Assembly (NCBI GenBank): GCA_050745265.1
Contig: JBOGKE010000151.1
Coordinates: forward strand, 5,921-69,920
Source of the DNA: RH2-MAG17b sp050745265
Lineage (GTDB): Bacteria > Acidobacteriota > Terriglobia > UBA7540
DNA length: 64,000 bases
Reading direction: 5' to 3'
Below, piece after piece: positions 57,815-64,000 of the stretch (positions are counted from its first letter, which is position 1; the number at the start of each line of letters is the position of its first letter). Position numbers and translations under genes: made by a program. The notes beneath the pieces are model-generated. The model was not told the origin of the DNA. It saw only the letters and a list, made by a program, of their open reading frames with translations, and made no database searches.

Positions 57815-59056
57815 ATGCCATCGTTTTCAATTCCGGTTTCAGGCCTTGAGTCGAGCGATCAAGCGCTATCCGTCATCTCGAACAATCTCGCCAACATGAA
57901 CACGGTGGCGTACAAGGGAGTGACGCCTGAATTCAGCGACCTTCTCTACCAGCAGCTCGGCTCGACCGGGGCGGGCAATCCGATCGAAGTGGGCCTCGGC
58001 GCCAAGGTGAGTTCGACCTCGACCGATTTCACGCAAGGGAATATCCAGAATACCGGCGTCCCCACCGATGTCGCGATTGAGGGCGACGGATTCTTCCAGG
58101 TGGATTCGGGCGCCGTGGCGCTTTACACGCGCGACGGCAATTTGTCCATCAGCCCGCAAGGCCAGCTCGTGACGCAGGACGGCGCGAACGTGATGGGCTA
58201 CGCCGCGACGAACGGCGTGATCAACACCAACGGCGTACTGGCGCCGCTTGTCATCAATCAGGGCCAGATTGCTCCGCCGCAGGCCACCCAGAACGTCCAG
58301 ATCACGATGAACCTCAATGCCGGCGCCACCCCGACGACGCCCGCTTTCAGCACCAACGTTGAGGTCTACGACTCCCTGGGCCAGAGCCATATTCTCACGT
58401 TTACATTCACGAACACCGCGAGCGGAAAGTGGAACTACGCGATCACCATTCCGGCGGCCGACACCGGCGGGGCGGGATCGCCCGTCTCCGTGGGGACCGG
58501 CGCGCTCACATTCAACGGCAGCGGCCAGCTCACCTCGCCTGCCGCCAACGTGAGCGGCATCACCGTCAGCGGCCTCGCCGACGGCGCGAGCAACATGAAA
58601 TTCAACTGGAACCTTTTCGACGCGAATAACAGCCCGGTGGTGTCGCAGGTGGCGGGAACGTCTGAAGCGTCTCAGACAACTCAGGACGGATTTTCGAGCG
58701 GAACGCTTTCCACTTTCTCGATTCAGTCGGACGGCGTAATTGAGGGCGCGTTCACTAACGGGCAAACGCTCGCCATCGGCCAGGTCGCGCTCGCGACCTT
58801 CCCCAACTCGCAAGGCCTGCTTCGCGTGGGCTCGAATAATTACATGGCCAGCCTCGCTTCAGGCTTGCCGACCGTCGGAGTGCCAGGGACTGGCGGCCGC
58901 GGAACGCTTACCGGCGGCGGACTCGAAGGCTCGAACGTCGACATTGCGTCGCAGTTCTCGCAGTTGATCCTGCAGCAGACCGGCTACGAAGCCAACGCGA
59001 AGGCCTTCACTACATTCGACAACGTCGTCCAGGCCGTGCTGAACCTGGTTCCATAA
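57815..59056 (+). CDS. flgE: Flagellar hook protein FlgE
   Basis: A 413-residue hook subunit, exported by the flagellar apparatus and polymerised into the hook. The N-terminus SIPVSGLESSDQALSVISNNLANMNTVAYKGV is the flagellar rod/hook signature. VAIEGDGFFQVDSGAVALYTRDGNL is the FlgE/F/G segment, and the C-terminal QLILQQTGYEANAKAFTTFDNVVQAVLNLV is the matching coil. The D2 region (about 160-300) is Thr/Gly-rich, as in FlgE. GGAGAA precedes the ATG. It closes the visible flagellar cluster. Confidence 0.92.
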   Translation: MPSFSIPVSGLESSDQALSVISNNLANMNTVAYKGVTPEFSDLLYQQLGSTGAGNPIEVGLGAKVSSTSTDFTQGNIQNTGVPTDVAIEGDGFFQVDSGAVALYTRDGNLSISPQGQLVTQDGANVMGYAATNGVINTNGVLAPLVINQGQIAPPQATQNVQITMNLNAGATPTTPAFSTNVEVYDSLGQSHILTFTFTNTASGKWNYAITIPAADTGGAGSPVSVGTGALTFNGSGQLTSPAANVSGITVSGLADGASNMKFNWNLFDANNSPVVSQVAGTSEASQTTQDGFSSGTLSTFSIQSDGVIEGAFTNGQTLAIGQVALATFPNSQGLLRVGSNNYMASLASGLPTVGVPGTGGRGTLTGGGLEGSNVDIASQFSQLILQQTGYEANAKAFTTFDNVVQAVLNLVP

Positions 59057-59390
59057 CGCCGACACTCGAATAGCGCTGTAGCGGACATCGCTGCGCGAGC
59101 GGATACAGGTGCCGCTGAGCTATGCCGAAGAAATGGAGCCGTTCACGCCGCGCCACCCCACGCGCCTCTCTGCCGCACACCTCGAAATAACGCTATGACA
59201 CTGTGTTTTCAATAACTTGGCAGGATACCCGCATCGTCGCTAGCCCCTCTTAAACCACTGAGTACGATGGACTTAAGTGATTTTGGCGGAAAAATCGGTA
59301 GGTTCGTTTTAGGTTCGTTTTCGATTAGCAACTTCTCATGTTTTTTATTTTCAGTAACTTCTCCGGTTCGTTTTGCAAATAAACAATCCA
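59057..59390. other. AT-rich intergenic region with GGTTCGTTTT repeats
   Basis: A 334 bp gap that is unusually AT-rich for this window. It holds GGTTCGTTTT three times (59301, 59312 and about 59365) and, on the minus strand, a possible 60-codon frame directly after the next gene's stop. Confidence 0.55.
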
Positions 59391-59391
59391 T
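59209..59391 (-). CDS. Possible small coupled ORF or C-terminal remnant (low confidence)
   Basis: A 60-codon frame whose ATG overlaps the TAA of the upstream gene (TAATG, one shared base). The sequence is Lys/Glu/Asn-rich and contains HEKLLIENEPKTN. Out of phase, the adjacent DNA encodes QNEPEKLLK, so a degraded NEPEKLL-type tandem repeat is suspected. It may be part of a lost acidic tail of the 59391-60743 protein rather than an independent gene. Confidence 0.25.
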   Translation of the reverse strand: MDCLFAKRTGEVTENKKHEKLLIENEPKTNLPIFPPKSLKSIVLSGLRGASDDAGILPSY

Positions 59392-60743
59392 TATTCGGGC
59401 CCTTTCTCACTAGCCTCCACCGCCTCTTCGTCGGCGCCGACGGCACCCGTTCCGGGACCGCTCGCCCGTGGCCCGCAGGTCTCGCCTGTCCCGTCCGTGC
59501 GGACCCCAGGGACAGGATGCCCCTGCCGCGTCGCCGTTTTTGGCACGGACTCTCCGTTCGTCCGGACCACAGAGGCAGGATGCGCCTGCGACGTTCCCGA
59601 CCCTGCGGGCGCTAAGGGCTCCTCGATACCGTAAACCTGATTGATGAGCCGTACCGTCTCGGCCCATGTCTTTTGGTCCCGCGTTGCCGCAGGATTGATC
59701 TTTGCGAGTTTGTGGCGCAGCGCGATGGCGCGTTCCTCACCGCGGCCCGTGGAGCGTTGCGGCGGCGGGACGGACTCCTTCGCTCGGGAGCGTGCGTCGG
59801 CCGGCTCGATCCATCCCACCGGTCCGTCTCCTGAGGGTGCCAGTGAGAGGTCGCACGCCTCCGCATCGTCTGGCGCCCGGCGGCACTCCTTTTGTACGAT
59901 CACCAGCAGCTTGATCTTGCGCTCGATCTGGCGGTGAATCCAGTTTTCCTGCCGCTGGAGCTGCAGGTATTCGCGGTCGCCCGCCGGCGCGAGGCACTCG
60001 AGGCGCATGGCGCGCGAGATTTCGACGTGCTCCCGGTAATAGCACTGGGCTTCCTCGGCGTTGTCGCGAACTTCTTCGAGGATCATCATGCGGAGGGCCG
60101 AGGCGAGGGGCCGGTCGTCGGGCTGTGCGGCGAGCTCGCGAAAGGCGCTGAGGATCCCGGCGCCGCGGAGGCTGGGCTTCTTGCCATAGAGCGCCTCGAT
60201 TTCGGTCTCATCGGAGAAATCGCCGCGGCCGATGCGCTTCCGCAGCGCGTCGAGGCAGGCGGTGACCTCGGAGAATTTCGCCGGCGACGCCGGAGCGGAT
60301 CGCAGCCCCCGCTCGAGCACCTCGGCCTGGGGCGCGTCGTAGCTGGCTCCGCGCTCCATCTCGCGCGCGGATCGCTCGCGCGAGCGCTCGAGCGCCTCAT
60401 GCGTGCGCACCACCTTCGCTTCCTGCGCCTGCCGGTTGCGCTCCAATTTGAGCCGCAGGTGCGTGATCTCCTCGCAGAGGCTCAGCTCCATCGGCGTCCG
60501 CGGCAAGAACGAGTTCACCGTGTCCCGCAGCAGCGATTGGTAGCGCGCGGGATCTTCGCCGAGCGCGGCCATCGACTGCCACACGGGACGCGTGGCCGGC
60601 TGCGCCGTCCCACCGCTCTTCATGGCGTTGAGCGAGGCAATCCGCTTGCCGCGCAGCGTCCTTGGACCCCTGGATTTGCGGGCATTCGCGCGGCGCGCAG
60701 CGGTCTGGGCTGCTGTGGCCGGCCGTGACGGGATGAGTGACAT
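59391..60743 (-). CDS. Unknown protein with NARKS..GP.T..GK N-terminal motif; repeat-like tail
   Basis: A 450-residue soluble protein. The N-terminus has ARRANARKSRGPRTLRGKRIASLNAMKSGG, a motif of a lineage-expanded unknown family (typical form NARKSTGPKTPEGKxxSxxNAxKHG). Residues 65-340 are Glu/Arg-rich and helical (RSLLRDTVNSFLPRTPMELS, LCEEITHLRLKLERNRQAQE, QLQRQENWIHRQIERKIKLLV), with a coiled-coil-like pattern, and there is no catalytic motif. The C-terminal part (about 395-440) is two copies of repeat-like coding sequence (ASVVRTNGESVP and PVPGVRTDGTGE), each containing a GGCAGGATGC/GACAGGATGC unit with CCTG on its far side. I do not recognise a function. Confidence 0.6.
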   Translation of the reverse strand: MSLIPSRPATAAQTAARRANARKSRGPRTLRGKRIASLNAMKSGGTAQPATRPVWQSMAALGEDPARYQSLLRDTVNSFLPRTPMELSLCEEITHLRLKLERNRQAQEAKVVRTHEALERSRERSAREMERGASYDAPQAEVLERGLRSAPASPAKFSEVTACLDALRKRIGRGDFSDETEIEALYGKKPSLRGAGILSAFRELAAQPDDRPLASALRMMILEEVRDNAEEAQCYYREHVEISRAMRLECLAPAGDREYLQLQRQENWIHRQIERKIKLLVIVQKECRRAPDDAEACDLSLAPSGDGPVGWIEPADARSRAKESVPPPQRSTGRGEERAIALRHKLAKINPAATRDQKTWAETVRLINQVYGIEEPLAPAGSGTSQAHPASVVRTNGESVPKTATRQGHPVPGVRTDGTGETCGPRASGPGTGAVGADEEAVEASEKGPE

Positions 60744-60836
60744 CGAAACCTCCTGGCATGGGTGATTTTTTAACGTGAGGGACGCCTACTTAGAGGATAA
60801 CACGGGCGCGGCGGTTTTCAAGAGGCAAGTGTGTCT

Positions 60837-60909
60837 CGTTCGTATCATTCGTCTCATTCGTACCAGCACAAATTATGAATGCGGAATTATGAATGGTGAA
60901 TTATGAATT
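60837..60909. repeat. Short tandem repeats (ATTCGT and AATTATGAAT units)
   Basis: TCGTTCGTATCATTCGTCTC and ATTCGTACC give three or more ATTCGT-like units. AATTATGAAT then occurs three times between 60870 and 60909. Confidence 0.75.
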
Positions 60910-60960
60910 CGGACTGGCCGGAGGGCTGGCGCAACTTTGCGCTACGCGCTCTGAGCGTGG

Positions 60961-61310
60961 CTACCCTCGCAGCGGGTAAATATCCGCTTCCGCTCGACCC
61001 ACACCCCGGCCAGCAACACGACCGCCCAGCATCGGCAAAACGCCCAGCTCCGCCGCCGAAGCTGGCGGCGTGTAGGTATACGTCACCGTACCAGAAAAGC
61101 TTCCATCGAACGTGTCGGTACCGCTGCAGGTAACCGAACAGTTGTTATCGTACATAAACATGTTGGGGCTGATCGTTCCGGTCCCCGTTACTACAGGGAG
61201 ATCGAAACTGTATAGCGTTCCAGTAAGGTTGAGAGTTACGGAGCCTGAAACAGCGCCAGGAATCTTCTGCCAGCCTCGGCGAGCTTGTTCCTCATCACGG
61301 TCCTCAGAGG
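60961..61310 (-). pseudogene. Remnant of a secreted/beta-rich protein (low confidence)
   Basis: A stop-free minus-strand frame with no start reads GWQKIPGAVSGSVTLNLTG, TLYSFDLPVVTGTGTISPN and NCSVTCSGTDTFDGSFSGTV, a Gly/Thr/Ser beta-rich sequence with TYTYTPPASAA near its end. One base out of frame after GVLPMLGG the DNA encodes VVLLAGVWVERKR, like a C-terminal sorting anchor (hydrophobic stretch with basic residues). The upstream end runs into the family C repeat. The gene looks decayed. Confidence 0.4.
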
Positions 61311-61316
61311 ATAGTT

Positions 61317-61401
61317 GTAGCGCGGAGCTGTTGTTGAACTCCGCGGCTTTTGTTCAGGTGCGCGGAAAAACCGCAGACTTTGAAGAACAAGTCTGCGCTA
61401 C
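61317..61401 (+). repeat. Double-hairpin repeat, family C (copy 2)
   Basis: GTAGCGCGGAGCTGTTGTTG with AACTCCGCGG is the first hairpin. CGCAGACTTTGAAGAACAAG with TCTGCG is the second. The order and spacing match 9541-9635. Confidence 0.75.
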
Positions 61402-61418
61402 CTGCTTGTCACTGTCTG

Positions 61419-64000
61419 TCATTCGTGTCTCAGGGTCACCACCGGATCGACCTTGGTCGCGCGGCGCGCGGGAATGTAGCAAGCGCCGGCTGCGACACCC
61501 GCGAGAATCAGCGCGACGGCTGTGAGTGTCCACGGGTCATGCGGGCTCACACCGAATAAGAGACTCGACAACAGACCAGTGAGAGCTAGCGCTCCCAAGA
61601 CTCCGATTCCCAGGCCCAGGGCCGTGAGCGCCATGCCACCACTCAGTACCAGGCGTAGCTGGTCCCAACGGCTTGCGCCCAGTGCTGCTCTCACGCCCAT
61701 TTCGTGGGTCCGTTGCGCCACCGAGTACGAGATCACGCCATAGATTCCGATGGCCGCGAGCAAAAGCGCCAGCGCCGCGAAGATTCCCAGCAGAGTCGCT
61801 CTTAACTGGTTAGGCCCCAGCGAATCGGATTTGATCTCGTCCAGTGTCTTGATCTCGTTAACGGCTTGATTCTTGTTGAGCTGCCAGATAGCCGCCTCGA
61901 TTGACTTCACCAAACGGCCTGGATCCATTGCGGCACGTATCACTACGGACGTGTTTGTGGTAGGGCTCTGTTTGTACGAAACGTACATGCCGGTGTCCGA
62001 AATATCGAGCCCGTCTGACTTTTCCTCGGCCACCACGCCGACCACCTGCCAAGGTATTTCAGGTCCGAGAGCGGGCTGGCCAGGAATGATCTGCTGAACC
62101 AGGATTCGTTTGCCGATGGGGTCTTCGCCTTTGAAATAGCGGTTCGCCATGGGCTCGTTGATTACCACCACCGGCACGCTTGCGGCGGTATCTGTTTCCG
62201 CCAGCCATCGCCCTTTTAGCAACCGCATGTGGAGGGCGGAAAGGTAAGACGGGCTCACCTGCTTGAACCCGGCGGAGGAGCGATTGGCCATATCCACAAA
62301 AGGCCGCCCTTCGATCAGGAACGGCATGCCGTCGCTCCAGCCTTCGAGCGGTAGCGCTGATGTTGTGGCGGCTGCAAGGACGCCTGGCACGGCGTCAAGC
62401 TTCTCTCTTACCTGGTCAAGATAGCTGATGATTCGAGGCCCGTTCGGGTATTGCGCTGACGTCATCGGCAGCCGCATCGTGATTACGTTCGTGCTCTCAA
62501 AGCCAGGGTCGACTTCCTGCAACTGGTAAAAACTACGAACCAGAAGCCCCGCGCCCGAAAGCAGGACAAACGCTAACGCGACCTCGGCTACCACTAACCC
62601 ATTGCGCAACCGCTTCCGGCCCGTGCCCGAACTGGCGGTGCGCCCGCCTTCTTTCAGAGATTCCACCAAGTCGGAGCGAGCGGAGCGGACGGCAGGCGCA
62701 ATGCCGAAAACAATTCCGGTAACGATCGCCACCGCGGCGGCAAACAACAGCACGCGCCCGTCGAGCCGAACATCGACCTCGATTGGCAGATGGAAAAGTG
62801 GTGTCCAAGGCTTGAAGACCTCGATGAGTCCGTAGCCCAGAAGAAGACCGGCCACTCCTCCGAAGCCCGAGAGCAGCACGCTCTCCGTAAGGAACTGACG
62901 CACCAGCCGCCTTTGGCTCGCCCCCAGCGCCGACCGCACCGCGACCTCACGCTCGCGGCTCGCGCCGCGTGCCAGCAGCAAGTTGGCCAGATTGACGCAC
63001 CCGATCAGCAGCACGGCGCCTACCGCGGCCAACAGGACCCAGAGAGATCGCCGCAACCTCTGACCGACGAAAGTGTCCTGGTACCGGTCGACAGTGACGC
63101 TCCAGCCTTTGTTCGACTCCGGATAATCATGCGCGATCCGCGCCGCGATGGATTTCATCTGCTCGCGGGCCTGCTGCAGCCTCACGCCAGGCCTTAGCCG
63201 CGCCACGCTGATCATCCAATGATAATCGCGGGTCATCTCCTTAGGCGTGAAAGCGAGCGGAGTCCAAAGAAGATTCTGGCTACGGTCGAAGGGCGTCCGG
63301 GGCGGCATGACGCCGATCACCGTGTAAGGCTTGTTGTCGAGACTAATGGTGCGACCGATAATTTTCGGGTCTGCGCCGAACCGGCTCTCCCAGACTCTGT
63401 GACTAAGGACCACAACCTGGTTTTTTCCGAGCTGATCCTCGTCGGGCGCAAACGTTCTCCCCAGCATGGGCTTCACACCAAAGATGTTGAAATACGGCGC
63501 CGATACTCGAGCACCCTGGAGCTGCAGGGGCCGGTCGCCTCCGGTCAGGGTTACGGAGCCGCCGGTCTTCGCCGCCAAAGCCGTGAAGACGGTGTTCTGG
63601 CGCTTCCAATCGAGAAAATTCATGGTGGAAATGCCGTTGCGTTCGCCGCCCGGCGGCTTCTCCCACACCATCACGATCTGCTCAGGGTGTGTATAAGGCA
63701 GTCGCTCCATAAGCACGGCATTAACGAAGCTGAAGATCGCCGTGTTCGCACCGATGCCCAGCGCCAGCGTCAGAATGGCGATCGTCGTGAAGCCGGGACT
63801 TCGGCGAAGCTGGCGAAAGCCATAGCTAAGGTCCCGATGAAACGTTTCGAGCCAGTTCCATCCCCAGATATCACGGCTCTCCTCTCTCAACACAAGCTTG
63901 TTACCGAAACGCCGCAGCGCGGCGTAATGCGCTTCCTCCGGCGAAACGCCGAACTCCACCTGTTCCTGCTCGCGCAATTCCTGATGCAGGCGCATCTCTT
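61419..64000 (-). CDS. ADOP-family ABC transporter permease (5' end beyond window)
   Basis: A 859-codon frame cut by the right edge, encoding a MacB/FtsX-type permease. The N-terminal cytoplasmic segment (MRLHQELREQEQVEFGVSPEEAHYAALRRFG) is typical of acidobacterial duplicated orphan permeases (ADOP). Transmembrane helices flank two large periplasmic domains (WNWLETFHRDLSYGFRQLRRSPGFTTIAILTLALGIGANTA, then VLLAAVGAVLLIGCVNLANLLLARGASREREVAVRSALGAS). The second half repeats the pattern (RNGLVVAEVALAFVLLSGAGLLVRSF and YSVAQRTHEMGVRAALGASR). No ATPase is linked, as is usual for this family. Its real start lies to the right of position 64000. Confidence 0.92.
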   Translation of the reverse strand, partial: EMRLHQELREQEQVEFGVSPEEAHYAALRRFGNKLVLREESRDIWGWNWLETFHRDLSYGFRQLRRSPGFTTIAILTLALGIGANTAIFSFVNAVLMERLPYTHPEQIVMVWEKPPGGERNGISTMNFLDWKRQNTVFTALAAKTGGSVTLTGGDRPLQLQGARVSAPYFNIFGVKPMLGRTFAPDEDQLGKNQVVVLSHRVWESRFGADPKIIGRTISLDNKPYTVIGVMPPRTPFDRSQNLLWTPLAFTPKEMTRDYHWMISVARLRPGVRLQQAREQMKSIAARIAHDYPESNKGWSVTVDRYQDTFVGQRLRRSLWVLLAAVGAVLLIGCVNLANLLLARGASREREVAVRSALGASQRRLVRQFLTESVLLSGFGGVAGLLLGYGLIEVFKPWTPLFHLPIEVDVRLDGRVLLFAAAVAIVTGIVFGIAPAVRSARSDLVESLKEGGRTASSGTGRKRLRNGLVVAEVALAFVLLSGAGLLVRSFYQLQEVDPGFESTNVITMRLPMTSAQYPNGPRIISYLDQVREKLDAVPGVLAAATTSALPLEGWSDGMPFLIEGRPFVDMANRSSAGFKQVSPSYLSALHMRLLKGRWLAETDTAASVPVVVINEPMANRYFKGEDPIGKRILVQQIIPGQPALGPEIPWQVVGVVAEEKSDGLDISDTGMYVSYKQSPTTNTSVVIRAAMDPGRLVKSIEAAIWQLNKNQAVNEIKTLDEIKSDSLGPNQLRATLLGIFAALALLLAAIGIYGVISYSVAQRTHEMGVRAALGASRWDQLRLVLSGGMALTALGLGIGVLGALALTGLLSSLLFGVSPHDPWTLTAVALILAGVAAGACYIPARRATKVDPVVTLRHE

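Larger units (their letters stand above)
60744..61418. other. Intergenic region with tandem repeats and a protein remnant
   Basis: A 675 bp gap between the unknown-family gene and the ADOP permease. It holds short tandem repeats (60837-60909), a decayed coding remnant on the minus strand (60961-61310) and a family C repeat (61317-61401). Confidence 0.6.

Overview
The window looks like a chromosome segment of an Acidobacteriota bacterium, probably a soil or sediment lineage. The case rests on gene families rather than on any single marker: an ADOP-type duplicated permease (61419 to the right edge), a VWFA-related acidobacterial secreted protein (43612-45942), large Oar-like carboxypeptidase-regulatory/TonB receptors (2029-4428, 14945-17434, 46082-49600), high GC, and many hairpin-rich intergenic repeats. 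No rRNA, transposase, integrase, phage gene or CRISPR array was seen.

Left part (1-19300). A DUF4097-like surface protein is followed by shikimate kinase (aroK), converging on a TonB receptor. A signalling block comes next: a receiver-PAS-histidine kinase overlaps a receiver-HDOD protein by four bases (ATGA), and a receiver protein with a degenerate HD-GYP domain lies beyond a repeat. Then come a membrane-anchored coiled-coil protein, an NCS1 cytosine-type permease, ftsY, a ThiF/MoeB E1-like enzyme, and a B12-type TonB receptor preceded by a cobalamin riboswitch. An SDR oxidoreductase follows.

Middle (19300-30650). A decayed deoB (phosphopentomutase) is fused to the 3' edge of a topoisomerase IB gene. 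Next are a YciF-like ferritin, a split LigD system (polymerase and ligase as overlapping genes, no Ku), a glycosyltransferase remnant, a secreted protein, a tannase-family esterase, tRNA-Gly(GCC) and tRNA-Cys(GCA) behind a near-perfect sigma-70 promoter, a HemL-like aminotransferase and an IclR regulator.

Right-centre (30900-43110). A Tat-exported SelA-like PLP enzyme precedes a minus-strand group of a PQQ-propeller protein, ApbE and a secreted unknown protein. A secreted DUF362 protein and a sugar-catabolism group follow (xylulokinase, Gfo/Idh/MocA dehydrogenase, sugar isomerase/epimerase), whose gaps hold heptanucleotide repeats and a frameshifted four-helix-bundle gene. A glycerol facilitator closes the region.

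Right part (43600-64000). The VWFA-related protein and a 1172-residue Oar-like receptor are followed by an acyl-CoA synthetase-murB pair, a membrane sulfatase-fold protein with Thr in place of the catalytic Cys, flagellar fliK-flgD-flgE, a protein of a repeat-associated unknown family, and the ADOP permease.

The most distinctive layer is between the genes. At least six families of dispersed hairpin repeats recur across the window. Some touch coding sequence: one supplies the flgD stop codon, one lies at the broken 5' end of a glycosyltransferase gene, and two repeat-like units form the C-terminal tail of the 59391-60743 protein. All functional assignments come from reading motifs by eye; no database search was run.
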